Numbered from the stretch's first letter, positions 35,150-43,691 are shown. The stretch: 64,000 bases of DNA from Flexistipes sp. (GCF_036172515.1 NZ_JAXKVW010000004.1:1-64000), one strand, 5' to 3'. The notes: generated by a model not told the origin, from the letters alone. Made by a program: numbers and translations.

Positions 35150-36298
35150 ATGAAGAATGTCCGAATGTTTTTACGATTGATTATACACGCTATCAGAGAA
35201 AGAAAATCGAGGACTTTAATAATTTTCTTCGCCATTTCAGTAGGTATCGGAATAATATCGGCATTGTCCAGTGTTTATTATGACATAAACACCAAAATGG
35301 CAAAAGAACTGAGGGCTTACGGCGCCAACATATCTGTTAAAGCGGCAGAGGGGGACAAATTCAGTATTGGAAAAATTGACAATATCAAAAAAATTCTCGG
35401 AGAAGAGTCTGTCGTCGGTGTCAGACCGGATCTGTACGGCGTAGCAGATGTACAATCCAACAACTCCGTTCTTAAAAGTAAAATGCCCGTTGTTGTGGTG
35501 GGGACATGGTTTGATCAAATAGATGAAGTAAACCCTTACTGGAAGATCACAGGCTCTATACCTGTTGAAAAAGGCGCAGGTGAGGCTGTTTTGGGAGAAA
35601 CTGTGGCTGAGAAGCTGAATTACGGAATCGGGGATAAAATAAAATTAACTTCCGGCAAACTGTCAAAGAAGTTTATCGTTGGTGCTGTGATAAAAACAGG
35701 AGGGGACCCGGATAACAGGATATTCCTGGATATTGAAGATGCCTGGAAAATTTTCGAAAACAAAGGTTATGTTAATACGGCAAGACTGAGTGTTATTACT
35801 GCCGATAAGAATCCTGAGTCTCTCATAGCTTCTGTTAATAAAAATGTTTCGGGAATTGAAGCCGGTTCCATTAAACGGATAGCCAGCTCTGAAGGAAAAA
35901 TTCTGAGCAAAATAAAATCTGTTATGTATCTTGTTGTACTTGTCATACTTGCATCCACTGTACTGTGTGTTTCCACAACTATGATGACTATTATTGCAGA
36001 GAGAAAGAAGGAAATAGCGCTTAAAAAAGCACTTGGGGCATCTAATATGATCGTTATCAGCGAATTTTTGACAGAAGCTTTTGTTTTAGGGCTCACCGGT
36101 GGTATAGCCGGATATATATTTGGATATCTCTGTGCCCAGGTAATCGGTCAGAGTGTTTTTGACTCCTATATATCATTCAGGATAGTGGTTGTTTTTGCGA
36201 CCGTTATGTTATCGGCAATTGTGGCAGGCGCGTCTGCAATGTTTCCGCTTAAAAGGGTTATAAACGTTGATCCGTCAGTCGTTTTGAAAGGAGAATAA
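35150..36298 (+). CDS. FtsX/MacB-type ABC permease, second of a pair
   Basis: 382 residues with the same plan as its neighbour: N-terminal helix, periplasmic domain (about 45-260) and three C-terminal helices, with MTIIAERKKEIALKKALGAS as the FtsX signature. The first and second permeases share features such as ELRAYGANI/ELKSYGSNI near residue 50, so they look like an ancient duplication forming a heterodimer. GGAG lies upstream and the gap to the previous gene is 11 bases. Confidence 0.9.
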   Translation: MKNVRMFLRLIIHAIRERKSRTLIIFFAISVGIGIISALSSVYYDINTKMAKELRAYGANISVKAAEGDKFSIGKIDNIKKILGEESVVGVRPDLYGVADVQSNNSVLKSKMPVVVVGTWFDQIDEVNPYWKITGSIPVEKGAGEAVLGETVAEKLNYGIGDKIKLTSGKLSKKFIVGAVIKTGGDPDNRIFLDIEDAWKIFENKGYVNTARLSVITADKNPESLIASVNKNVSGIEAGSIKRIASSEGKILSKIKSVMYLVVLVILASTVLCVSTTMMTIIAERKKEIALKKALGASNMIVISEFLTEAFVLGLTGGIAGYIFGYLCAQVIGQSVFDSYISFRIVVVFATVMLSAIVAGASAMFPLKRVINVDPSVVLKGE

Positions 36299-36319
36299 TA
36301 TAATTAAGAGAGGTTTGAA

Positions 36320-37003
36320 ATGGGTCTTATAAAACTGGAAAATGTATCGAAAATTTATAACGACAGGGTGAAAGCCCTGGATGATGTCAGTCTGGAGATA
36401 ATGAAGGGCGACTGGGTGTCTATTATGGGGCCTTCGGGCTCCGGTAAAAGTACTATGTTAAATATTGTCGGATGTATGGATACTCCTACAAAAGGGGGGG
36501 TTCAAATAGACGGAATCGATATTACAAATCTTAATAAAAAAGATTTGACGGCAATCCGAAGGGATAAGATCGGACTGATTTTTCAGCAGTTTCATCTTGT
36601 CCCTTATCTTACAGCCGTTGAAAATGTGATGCTTGCCCAATATTACCATAGTATTTCTGATGAAGATGAAGCTTTGCAGGCACTGGCAAAGGTGGGTCTG
36701 CAGGACAGGGCACAACACTTTCCGTCCCAGCTTTCCGGCGGTGAGCAGCAGAGGGTATGTATAGCAAGAGCTCTTATAAATTACCCAAAACTGATTTTAG
36801 CTGATGAGCCCACCGGAAACCTCGATGAGGAAAATGAAAATATGGTGATGGATTTGCTAAGTTCTCTTCACAAGCAGGGTCATACGATTGTTGTAGTAAC
36901 CCATGATTTAAATGTGTGCAAGAGGGCTGAAAGGGAGATAAATATGCAGCATGGTAAAATATTGGGCGAAATGGAGTGTGAAATGGTGTGCAAAACCGGA
37001 TAA
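36320..37003 (+). CDS. ABC transporter ATPase of the P19 iron locus
   Basis: 227 residues of the LolD/MacB ATPase type. Walker A GPSGSGKST, Q-loop FQQFHLVPYLTAVENV, signature LSGGEQQR, Walker B LILADEPTGNLDE and H-loop VTHD are all intact. It powers the FtsX pair encoded upstream and is the last gene of the six-gene operon. No clear terminator follows before the kinase gene at 37065. Confidence 0.93.
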   Translation: MGLIKLENVSKIYNDRVKALDDVSLEIMKGDWVSIMGPSGSGKSTMLNIVGCMDTPTKGGVQIDGIDITNLNKKDLTAIRRDKIGLIFQQFHLVPYLTAVENVMLAQYYHSISDEDEALQALAKVGLQDRAQHFPSQLSGGEQQRVCIARALINYPKLILADEPTGNLDEENENMVMDLLSSLHKQGHTIVVVTHDLNVCKRAEREINMQHGKILGEMECEMVCKTG

Positions 37004-37064
37004 ATTTGTTTACAGCTATTTTTTATATATTTTATTTTAGAGAAAAATAGTATATTAACGACTT

Positions 37065-38474
37065 ATGAACAATTCTGAGAATTTATTGTTTTACATCACA
37101 TATCTATTTTACGGTTTAGCTTTTTTTACCCTTGCGGTTTCAATTTTTTCAAAAAATCTTAAGATAAGTAAGCTTTATCTTGCCAAAATTTTGTGGTTGC
37201 TGGGTCTATTTGGATTGAGTCATGCAGTACATGAATGGCTGGAACTTTATTTGAAAATTGCCGATAGTCCGGTGGAGAGTAGTAAACTGCTGAAATTATT
37301 TCAAATTTCAAATTTGTCTCTTTCCTATTTATTAATCCTATTTTTTGGAATCTTTTTATTAAAACATCTTTATCCAAAAATAAAAAAAATTCTTAATATT
37401 CTTGCTGTAATTGCCCCGGCATTTGTTATTGTTTTAATAGTTGCATATATTAATAAAAATTTTCTCTCCTCTTTTTATGAAATACTGGATTATGTTGTGA
37501 GAAATTTTTTAGGTTTTCCCAGCGGTCTTATTGCAGGCCTTGCCATTATAATCTATGCCGCAAGTTTAAAAAACATTAGTTCAAAAGGGAGTAAAAACTT
37601 CTATTTTTCAGGCTTATGGCTAATATTGTATGCAGTTTCCACAGGACTTATTCCTACCGACATGCATGTAACTTTTTTCTCAGTAAATATTATCATAGTT
37701 CGCGCATTAACAGCTTTCGGTCTGTTGTTTTTTCTTATCAAAGCACTCAGAACATTCGATATTGAGCAGTACAATATTATTGAAAAACAGATAAACTCGA
37801 TAGCTGAAGCAGAAAAAATGGCATCACTGGGTAAACTTGCAGCGGGTATTGCCCATGAAGTTAATACTCCTCTGACAAAAGCATCCCTTAATATTGAGCT
37901 GATGAAAAATAATCTTGAGAAAGACAATTACAAAGATCATACGCTATACAGAAGAATAGATAATATAGAAAAAAATATCGACAATGCTTCAAAGATTGCT
38001 AAAGAACTTTTATACTTTTCAAGAACACAGGATGAAGAATTTCAAAGGGTTCCCCTGAAGGAAATTGTTGAAAATGCTTTAAGCCTTTTACAATCAAACA
38101 TGTCAAAAGTCGAAGTAAAAATTTCTGTAAGTAAAAATTTATACATAGATTGTATCCCATGGAAAATCGAAGAGGTGTTTGTAAACAATATAATGAATTC
38201 ACTTGAAGCTATTGAGTACAAAGGATGGATAAAAATTGCCGCTCAAAAGGCTCAGGCAGAAATAAAAGTACTGTTTGAAGACAGTGGAGAGGGAATATCG
38301 GATGAAATTGCCGGGAAATTATTCGAGCCTTTTTTTACTACCAAAAAGCCGGGCAAGGGAACGGGACTTGGTCTCTACATATGTTATGATATTATGCAAA
38401 AGCACAATGGAGAAATAAAAGTTGAAAAAAGGATGGATAAAAATATAATTGTTTTAGTATTTCCGGAGAATTAA
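37065..38474 (+). CDS. Membrane-bound sensor histidine kinase
   Basis: 469 residues. The first 235 are a multi-helix membrane domain (about seven helices) with no recognised ligand domain; a short coil leads to HisKA with H264 in [15 protein letters not shown] and a HATPase_c domain ending [15 protein letters not shown]. The gene ends two bases before its response regulator, so the pair is certainly co-expressed. Position between the iron operon and a haem protein gene suggests control of one or both, but this is inference. Confidence 0.9.
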   Translation: MNNSENLLFYITYLFYGLAFFTLAVSIFSKNLKISKLYLAKILWLLGLFGLSHAVHEWLELYLKIADSPVESSKLLKLFQISNLSLSYLLILFFGIFLLKHLYPKIKKILNILAVIAPAFVIVLIVAYINKNFLSSFYEILDYVVRNFLGFPSGLIAGLAIIIYAASLKNISSKGSKNFYFSGLWLILYAVSTGLIPTDMHVTFFSVNIIIVRALTAFGLLFFLIKALRTFDIEQYNIIEKQINSIAEAEKMASLGKLAAGIAHEVNTPLTKASLNIELMKNNLEKDNYKDHTLYRRIDNIEKNIDNASKIAKELLYFSRTQDEEFQRVPLKEIVENALSLLQSNMSKVEVKISVSKNLYIDCIPWKIEEVFVNNIMNSLEAIEYKGWIKIAAQKAQAEIKVLFEDSGEGISDEIAGKLFEPFFTTKKPGKGTGLGLYICYDIMQKHNGEIKVEKRMDKNIIVLVFPEN

Positions 38475-38476
38475 CA

Positions 38477-39115
38477 TTGAAAAAGATACTTATCGTTGAT
38501 GATGATGAAGAGCTTTTGGAATATTTGAAAGAAGCTGTTGAGCTTGAGGATATAGGTGTTTCATGCACCAATTCTCCTTATAAAGCTCTGGATCTGACCA
38601 ATAGTTCAAGCTATGACCTTGTTTTGCTTGACTACATGATGCCTGATATGGACGGCATAGACCTGTGTTCTAAAATCAGGGAAAAAGCACCCGGTATAAA
38701 AATTATTTTAATGACAGCTTTTGCCACAGTGGATAACGCCGTCAAAGCGATGAAAAAAGGTGCGGATGATTATATTCCCAAGCCTTTTAAAATAAATGAG
38801 CTGATTAATATTCTTAAGATTAATCTTGAAAAGCTGGAATTTTCCAAATGTTTCGATAATTCTGAGATGGATGAAGTCTTCGGTGTTCTTTCAAATTCTA
38901 TAAGAAGAAAAATAATGTTTATTCTTAAAGATACCGGCAGCATGAAATTTATGGATATAAACAAAAAATTGGGTATTGAAGATCATACAAAAACAAACTT
39001 TCATTTGAAACAGCTGAGAAAAACGAACTTTATAGAACAATCGCCGGAAAAAACCTATTCTTTAACCGCCAAAGGGAAGCGCTTTTTGAACTGTATCGAA
39101 TCGTTTTCCAAATGA
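38477..39115 (+). CDS. Response regulator with ArsR/MarR-like winged-helix output
   Basis: 212 residues starting at TTG, with GGAGA nine bases upstream. Receiver (1-120) with phospho-acceptor D52 (LLDYMMPDMDG), conserved T and K. The C-terminal part (about 130-205) is not OmpR, NarL or Fis type: FGVLSNSIRRKIMFIL, MKFMDINKKLGI and FHLKQLRKTNFIEQ give a winged helix like ArsR/MarR regulators. That combination is uncommon. Its likely kinase is encoded immediately before it. A palindrome (39121-39140) just after its stop may be a target. Confidence 0.87.
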   Translation: MKKILIVDDDEELLEYLKEAVELEDIGVSCTNSPYKALDLTNSSSYDLVLLDYMMPDMDGIDLCSKIREKAPGIKIILMTAFATVDNAVKAMKKGADDYIPKPFKINELINILKINLEKLEFSKCFDNSEMDEVFGVLSNSIRRKIMFILKDTGSMKFMDINKKLGIEDHTKTNFHLKQLRKTNFIEQSPEKTYSLTAKGKRFLNCIESFSK

Positions 39116-39120
39116 TTTTT

Positions 39121-39140
39121 ATGTGAAGTTTAATTCACAT
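39121..39140. promoter_or_regulatory. Inverted repeat upstream of the haem-protein gene
   Basis: ATGTGAAGTTTAATTCACAT: 7-base arms ATGTGAA/TTCACAT separated by six bases. The half-sites look like those of CRP/FNR-family sites, but TGTGA and TCACA are eight rather than six apart. It lies about 95 bases before the gene at 39236 and could bind such a regulator or the upstream winged-helix response regulator. Confidence 0.4.
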
Positions 39141-39235
39141 AATTTCACAATCCCGTGCATAATATTTATCTGGATGTGATTCTTCTTAGATAATATTCTT
39201 ACAATTACAGTATCTAAAAAGAACAGGAGGAAAGT

Positions 39236-40348
39236 ATGAGAAAATTTTTATTCTCGTTCATTGCTGTATTTGCAATGATGTTTGGTGTTTTATCAGTAAG
39301 TTTTGCTGCCGATACGATGGTGGCAGAGAAGGTTGATTCGCCGCCGGTTCTGGACGGTCAGGTGGATAATATGTGGATGGATGTACAACCTCTGATTGTT
39401 AAAACCGTTGTGGCTGACTATGATGCAGGCAATGACCATTACAAGGACAAATGGTGGGATGCATATGAAGGAGAAGAAAAAACAGTAAAGCTTCGTTCAG
39501 TTTATACGGACGATAAAATTTATTTTCTTTTTCAGTGGAATGATCAGGAAGACAGCCGTGACAGACAGTCGTGGTACTATAACAAAAAAGAAAGTAAATG
39601 GATGCAGAAGCCCAAATATGTTCCGGATGCTAACGGCTTGCCGCCTGCATATGAAGACAAGTTTACAATGTTCTGGAATATTTCCATTGAAAATTTTGAA
39701 TCAAACGGTTGCTCAACACTTTGCCACGGCGTAAAAATGAGAACCAATAATGACGGAGAAACAGCCGATATATGGCACTGGAAGAGAGACAGGGGCGGAC
39801 CTGTCGGCATTATTGATGACAAATGGCTGAATAACGATGAAAACGGCAGGCATGGCGATCCCGGCAAAAGTACCTATTCTTACAATTCTCAGGAATTTGA
39901 GTATGAAGGCAAAACTGTGAAAGCACCTAAATATTGGATACCAGGCAGAGAAGATTATCACTGGATTCTTAAGTCTGAAATTGAAAACGGGACAGCAAAG
40001 AAAATAGTCAAAATGGATAAATACGGCAATCTTGTGGACGAAGCAGGGAATACTCTCAGTACAGGGGATTTCTACTTTGGCAGTCCAAGGGTGATTCCGA
40101 GTCTTGCCCCGGTAAGAATGGGTGAAGGCAGTCGTGCAGACATTAGAGAAGCTCATAACTTCGAAGACGGAATGTGGACACTTGAAATAGTTAGAGACAG
40201 AAACACAGGTGATGAAGAGCATGATGTACAGTTTACAGAAGCAGGGAAACCTTACCTGTTTTCATTAGCAATAATGGATAATGAAGCGATAGCTCATTCT
40301 ACACCAGGCGGACTCTTGGGAACAGCCTATAAACTTATTCTGAAATAA
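39236..40348 (+). CDS. Exported haem-binding protein, ethylbenzene-dehydrogenase-related
   Basis: 370 residues with a signal peptide ending SFAA-D. The opening PPVLDGQVDNMW, the VYTDDKIYFLFQWNDQEDSR stretch and the closing LFSLAIMDNEAIAHS match the EB_dh family, which comprises haem-binding gamma subunits of DMSO-reductase-family enzymes and related monohaem or dihaem cytochromes. A possible covalent haem site is C159-x3-C163-H164 (CSTLCH), an unusual spacing. Genes for a molybdenum partner are not in the window. AGGAGG lies upstream and a strong terminator follows, so it is transcribed alone. Confidence 0.8.
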   Translation: MRKFLFSFIAVFAMMFGVLSVSFAADTMVAEKVDSPPVLDGQVDNMWMDVQPLIVKTVVADYDAGNDHYKDKWWDAYEGEEKTVKLRSVYTDDKIYFLFQWNDQEDSRDRQSWYYNKKESKWMQKPKYVPDANGLPPAYEDKFTMFWNISIENFESNGCSTLCHGVKMRTNNDGETADIWHWKRDRGGPVGIIDDKWLNNDENGRHGDPGKSTYSYNSQEFEYEGKTVKAPKYWIPGREDYHWILKSEIENGTAKKIVKMDKYGNLVDEAGNTLSTGDFYFGSPRVIPSLAPVRMGEGSRADIREAHNFEDGMWTLEIVRDRNTGDEEHDVQFTEAGKPYLFSLAIMDNEAIAHSTPGGLLGTAYKLILK

Positions 40349-40358
40349 GTCCCAAATA

Positions 40359-40389
40359 AAATGCACCCTCGGAAAAAGAGGGTGCATTT
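40359..40389. terminator. Strong hairpin terminator after the haem-protein gene
   Basis: Perfect 12-bp stem AAATGCACCCTC/GAGGGTGCATTT with a 7-base loop, about ten bases after the stop. It has A-rich and T-containing flanks and could work in both directions. Confidence 0.8.
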
Positions 40390-40430
40390 CTTACCTATTT
40401 AAATAACTCACACAACTAATTTCACATACT

Positions 40431-40561
40431 AAGACCTTTGAATAACTCAGGAAGCGCGGCTTTAGCCGGGCAAGCGTTCTTTTGAAATTCAGTATTCACA
40501 GGCCTGCGGGACTAAAGTCCCACTTCCTAAAACATGGAAAAACAAATTATTCAAAGGTCTT
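40431..40561 (+). repeat. 131-bp palindromic element, family A
   Basis: Ends are perfect 15-bp inverted repeats AAGACCTTTGAATAA. Inside are two smaller palindromes, GGCTTTAGCC and GGACTAAAGTCC, flanked by AGGAAG and CTTCCT. The reverse complement of 51634-51764 is identical over all 131 bases. It has no coding capacity. The 40349-40754 gap holds this, the preceding terminator and a sigma-54-type promoter. Confidence 0.9.
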
Positions 40562-40700
40562 ATACTTTTTTTGCAGCCACCTTTCTATAGCAAGCCGATG
40601 TGCATTAATTGCACAATACGGGCAATATTTTCACATGTCGAATTTGTGTGTTTTTTAATATTGCGCTGTTTTATAAGTAAGTTATCGGATTACATTTTTA

Positions 40701-40716
40701 TGGCACATTTACTGCT
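40701..40716 (+). promoter_or_regulatory. Sigma-54-type promoter of the 40755 gene
   Basis: TGGCACATTTACTGCT: perfect -24 box TGGCAC, and GG-N10-GC spacing to the -12 box. Transcription would start roughly 25 bases before the start codon. It matches the site before the paralogous gene at 29113. Confidence 0.65.
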
Positions 40717-40754
40717 CTTATATATGTATTACAAAATCAAAAGGAGGAAACATT

Positions 40755-41150
40755 ATGAAAAAGTTACTTATTTTAGCAGCAATCACAGTTTTTGGAGCAT
40801 CACTGGCTTTGGCTCATGGTAATGGTTACGGCAGAGGTTATGGAATGGGACCCGGAATGATGGGGCAAGGATACGGACAGGGGTATGGTCCGGGGAATTG
40901 TATGGGTAATGGTTTTCAGGGTGCCGCTGAACAGCTGAGTGAAGACGGTGCCAAGGAAGTTGTACAAAAAATAGTTGCAGCGAATTTCAAAGGGTTTAAG
41001 GTTGAAAAAGTTGAACAGTTCCGCATGCCTATGGGAATAATGTATGAAGTGGAAGTAGTTGACGGAAAGAATAACAGGTTGGAGTTTCATGTGAATCCAT
41101 GGGGCAATGTGATGGGACCTTTTACCGATGGCTACAGAAATCAGAACTAA
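40755..41150 (+). CDS. Exported Gly/Met/Tyr-rich protein, paralogue of 29113
   Basis: 131 residues. Signal peptide ending ALA-H, then about 35 residues of Gly/Tyr/Met repeats (GYGMGPGMMGQGYGQGYG), then a 75-residue domain with AKEVVQKIVAANFKGFKV, a strand pair and NPWGNVMGPF. The domain aligns with that at 29113, with the N-terminal low-complexity arm varying in length. Gene product is likely periplasmic. AAAGGAGGAAA precedes the ATG. It is followed by a terminator and a small membrane protein with a similar Gly/Tyr/Met start. Confidence 0.75.
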   Translation: MKKLLILAAITVFGASLALAHGNGYGRGYGMGPGMMGQGYGQGYGPGNCMGNGFQGAAEQLSEDGAKEVVQKIVAANFKGFKVEKVEQFRMPMGIMYEVEVVDGKNNRLEFHVNPWGNVMGPFTDGYRNQN

Positions 41151-41151
41151 A

Positions 41152-41179
41152 GAAAGGCGTTAATCGCCTTTCTTTTTTT
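41152..41179 (+). terminator. Rho-independent terminator
   Basis: Stem GAAAGGCG/CGCCTTTC with a 5-base loop, followed by seven T residues, directly after the stop of the 40755 gene. A typical strong terminator. Confidence 0.9.
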
Positions 41180-41217
41180 GTTGAGTTACATATCTTATAT
41201 TAACAAGGAGGTAAATT

Positions 41218-41451
41218 ATGCACGGTTATAACGGATACGGTTTCGGTATGGGATATGGAATGGGTTTTGGATGGATAATCTGGATTATAGTTATAATTTT
41301 GCTAATTTTTTTATTGGTAAAAGTTTTTGGCAGTCAAAACAATTCCACAGGCAGAGATGAAAACAGGGCTCTTGAAATACTTAAGGAGCGGTACGCAAAG
41401 GGTGAAATTGACAAACAGGAATTTGAGGAAAAGAAGAAAGATTTAAAATGA
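41218..41451 (+). CDS. Small membrane protein with Gly/Tyr/Met head and SHOCT tail
   Basis: 77 residues: a head MHGYNGYGFGMGYGMGFG, one membrane helix (about 19-38), and a C-terminal SHOCT-type motif (ALEILKERYAKGEIDKQEFE), a short helical module often found at protein ends. The head is like the arms of the two exported proteins of this region, so the three may interact. AAGGAGGT lies six to seven bases upstream. Confidence 0.8.
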   Translation: MHGYNGYGFGMGYGMGFGWIIWIIVIILLIFLLVKVFGSQNNSTGRDENRALEILKERYAKGEIDKQEFEEKKKDLK

Positions 41452-41617
41452 CATTTTTTTGAAAGAAAAATGTGGTAAAACAAAATATATAAAATTTAGT
41501 ATTTGGTTTATCACTGAATTATGTGGCAGGCTATGGCAAATGTAAAAAAGATATGCAGAACTATACAAAATTTTATTATTGCGGCAAAAATCAACAGTAC
41601 GCGAAGGGGATTTATTA

Positions 41618-42628
41618 ATGTCTTACAGGCGTCTTGAAATTACAAAATGTGGCGGGCCGGAGGTACTCAGGATAGTTGAAGAAACATCATTGCCTGAACC
41701 GGCAAAAGATGAAGTCAGAGTAAAAGTATTGGCCACTGGGGCTGCATTTACAGACATTATGATTCGCGAAGGAATGTACCCTGAAATCAAACAAAAACCA
41801 CCCTTTACGATAGGCTATGATATGGTTGGTGTCGTGGATAAAATTGGCGAAGGGGTTGAAAAATTCAAGTCAGGCCAAAGGGTTGCCGATTTGATGGTCA
41901 TCGGTGCATGTTCCGAATATGTATGTGTGTCGGCTGATCGATTGACATTGGTTCCTGATGAATTGGATGCAGGCGAGGCTGTAAGCCTTGTTTTGTCATA
42001 CGTTACAGCTTATCAAATGCTGAACAGAATCGCTGAGGTAAAATCCGGTCAGAGAGTACTGATTCACGGAGCCGGCGGTGCAGTTGGTACAGCCATGATT
42101 CAACTGAGCGTGTTGAAGGATTTGGAAATTTATGGGACTGCTTCAAAATCAAAACATGAACTTGTTTCTAGTTTAGGGGCGGTGCCGATTGATTACCAAA
42201 ATGAGGACTATTCAGATAGGTTGCGAAGTCTTGCAAACAAAGGGATAGATGCTGTATTTGATCCCATTGGCGGCGACAACCTGAAGCGATCATTTAGTGT
42301 GTTGGGGCACAGTGGAAAACTTGTCAGCTATGGTTTCTATGATTCAGTACTGGGTAAAGGTGGGAATATACCGCTGGATTTTTTGCGGCTTAAGTTATGG
42401 AATATATTTCCCAATCATCGTTCCACATCATTCTATTCTATCGGGGCTACACGAAAGAATCATCCTGATTGGTTCTCTGAAGATTTGACCACGTTGTTTG
42501 GTTTGCTTAAAGATGGACGAATTAGTCCGGTCATCGGGTTAAGGGTGCCTATGAATAAAGCAACAGAAGCGTATGAGCTTATTGAAAAGGCGAATGTGAA
42601 TGGAAAAGTAATAATTGAAGTTGCTTAA
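41618..42628 (+). CDS. Zinc-independent medium-chain oxidoreductase (quinone-reductase type)
   Basis: 336 residues of the MDR superfamily. GroES-like N-terminal part with GAAFTDIMIREGMYPE and PFTIGYDMVGVVDKIG, Rossmann motif IHGAGGAVGTAMIQLS, and VFDPIGGDNLKRSF, resembling NADPH:quinone reductases or VAT-1-like proteins. Structural-zinc cysteines are absent. The start at 41618 has GAAGGGG upstream; an earlier in-frame TTG (41579) does not. It stands alone at the border of the accessory segment. The substrate is unknown. Confidence 0.82.
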   Translation: MSYRRLEITKCGGPEVLRIVEETSLPEPAKDEVRVKVLATGAAFTDIMIREGMYPEIKQKPPFTIGYDMVGVVDKIGEGVEKFKSGQRVADLMVIGACSEYVCVSADRLTLVPDELDAGEAVSLVLSYVTAYQMLNRIAEVKSGQRVLIHGAGGAVGTAMIQLSVLKDLEIYGTASKSKHELVSSLGAVPIDYQNEDYSDRLRSLANKGIDAVFDPIGGDNLKRSFSVLGHSGKLVSYGFYDSVLGKGGNIPLDFLRLKLWNIFPNHRSTSFYSIGATRKNHPDWFSEDLTTLFGLLKDGRISPVIGLRVPMNKATEAYELIEKANVNGKVIIEVA

Positions 42629-42783
42629 TCAGCCGCCCAACAAATCGTTCCATTGCCGCTTTAAAACTTGATCGTTAAAAAAACCGATATCAATTATAAT
42701 GTGTTCCACTAGCATCGGTCAATGACCGATTGGCAGCTATGTAAATAGCTAAATTTGACGAAGTCAATCAATTTGTGTATACA

Positions 42784-42814
42784 ATATATTTACCAGTCCT
42801 TTGGCTGGTGCTAG
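42784..42814 (+). repeat. Hairpin repeat, family B, copy 2
   Basis: ATATATTTACCAGTCC-TTTGGCTGGTGCTAG: an imperfect stem with the same flanks as 4921-4950 and 62392-62423. The 42629-42840 gap holds this and a small palindrome CGGTCAATGACCG, and no gene. Confidence 0.6.
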
Positions 42815-42840
42815 TGGCAAGGCAGCTCGGTCATTCCAGT

Positions 42841-43020
42841 CATCAGATGATATTCAAGACATACGGCAGGATAATCAAATAGATTAACGGTGAGAAGAAC
42901 GAACTGGACAAATTTATATACGCATAGAAACCAAATTATCACAATTTTATCACAGTGGGTTTTTGGAAAAAATTAAGTTATTGGTAATACAGAAGAAAAG
43001 GAACGGAGAGGGAGGGATTC
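42841..43020 (-). repeat. Direct repeat with tRNA-Ser 3' end (left attachment-like site)
   Basis: 180 bp that match 45784-45962 at roughly 85-90% identity by eye and in the same orientation. The last 16 bases, GGAGAGGGAGGGATTC, are the complement of the 3' end of tRNA-Ser (acceptor strand and T-arm up to the T-loop); identity to the tRNA stops there. A partial tRNA end breaking in the T-loop is the usual mark of integrase-mediated insertion. Confidence 0.75.
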
Positions 43021-43064
43021 TTTCCCTCTCGCTTTATGAAAGGGTCTTCATATCTACGGAATAT

Positions 43065-43205
43065 CTAAAGAGCCACAAACACCAAGCCGCCAAGAAAAAG
43101 CCAAGGCTCATAGTTCCCGTTTGGATCATTTGCCCATTTGTAACCAAAATATGCACAAAGGATTAGTACCAGTATCTCAATTATACCAATCACAATTTTG
43201 ATCAA
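43065..43205 (-). CDS. 46-residue membrane protein, cassette-like
   Basis: Starts at TTG 43205, eight bases after AAAGGAA, and ends at TAG 43065. One membrane helix (MIKIVIGIIEILVLILCAYF) is followed by GYKWANDPNGNYEPWLFLGG and a second hydrophobic stretch. I have seen the W-x-x-xP-x-GNYEP pattern in short mobile-gene-associated proteins but cannot name a function. The start lies 20 bases after the GTTATGT core site that ends the neighbouring attC, where the next gene of an integron cassette array would begin. No attC of its own is visible downstream; the segment ends at the tRNA-like repeat. Confidence 0.6.
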   Translation of the reverse strand: MIKIVIGIIEILVLILCAYFGYKWANDPNGNYEPWLFLGGLVFVAL

Positions 43206-43224
43206 TGGTTCGATTCCTTTTTAC

Positions 43225-43322
43225 ACATAACGCGAAAGTAACCGGCGCCGGAGCGAAGTGAAGCGAAGGGTACCGTAAAAGCGGCACGCTTTTACGGCGT
43301 CCGGTTGACTGAATGGTTATGT
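43225..43322 (-). other. Integron attC recombination site
   Basis: In the direction of the 43317 gene it starts ACATAAC (R'', holding the gene's TAA stop) and ends GTTATGT (R'), perfect 7-base inverse complements. Inside, GTCAACCGGACGCCG faces CGGCGCCGGTTAC. These pair fully except for two unpaired bases, which on the recombined (here plus) strand are a T and a G in the arm next to the gene stop. Two such extrahelical bases are the diagnostic feature of folded attC sites. The centre contains a further 10-bp hairpin CCGTAAAAGC/GCTTTTACGG. The length, 98 bp, is within the attC range. No integron integrase gene is in the window. Confidence 0.8.
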
Positions 43323-43691
43323 TTTTTGCCGGGACTGTAGGTCTGCCAAGACATTATCAATGGCCTCGATTAACGGTTTCTTGACCTGCTCCGGCTCCTT
43401 TTCTGCCCACTCTTTTCTCAGCAAATTCAGAGCTTGCCGTGTGGTTGATGCATATTCGTTGTATTTACCCAGCTCGTTAATGTACGCGATTTGACTCACC
43501 AGCTTTAAAGGGCCCGCTTCGTCGGTTCCTCGGCTCACTGACTTTAGGAGAGCATGATAGATATCAAACCGCTCTTTTTCCTGCTCTCGCTCACGTATCC
43601 CCAGATATCGTTTAGCGGAAAATGCTATCGATACCAGCGAGACAACTAACGCTATTACTGTTGCAATGGCAGCAAGATCCTGAAGTTCCAT
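43317..43691 (-). CDS. Integron-cassette gene: small membrane-anchored protein of unknown function
   Basis: 124 residues. One N-terminal membrane helix (about residues 7-27, AAIATVIALVVSLVSIAFSA), then a charged helical cytoplasmic part. No family recognised. The gene is G+C-richer than its neighbours, its stop lies in the attC R'' box, and its start is 15 bases after another GTTATGT core (43712-43706). It therefore has the exact layout of a mobile gene cassette. Its cargo function is unknown; such one-helix proteins occur among phage-defence or stress cassettes, but nothing here proves that. Confidence 0.75.
   Translation of the reverse strand: MELQDLAAIATVIALVVSLVSIAFSAKRYLGIREREQEKERFDIYHALLKSVSRGTDEAGPLKLVSQIAYINELGKYNEYASTTRQALNLLRKEWAEKEPEQVKKPLIEAIDNVLADLQSRQKT

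Noticed and set aside
41618-42628. Medium-chain oxidoreductase as part of the DMSP pathway
   Set aside because: It is 30 kb away and belongs to a different MDR branch than AcuI.
42963-43166. Plus-strand open frame of 67 codons across the left repeat
   Set aside because: It starts in the tRNA-derived repeat and runs antisense over the 46-residue cassette-like gene; no ribosome site and no recognisable protein.
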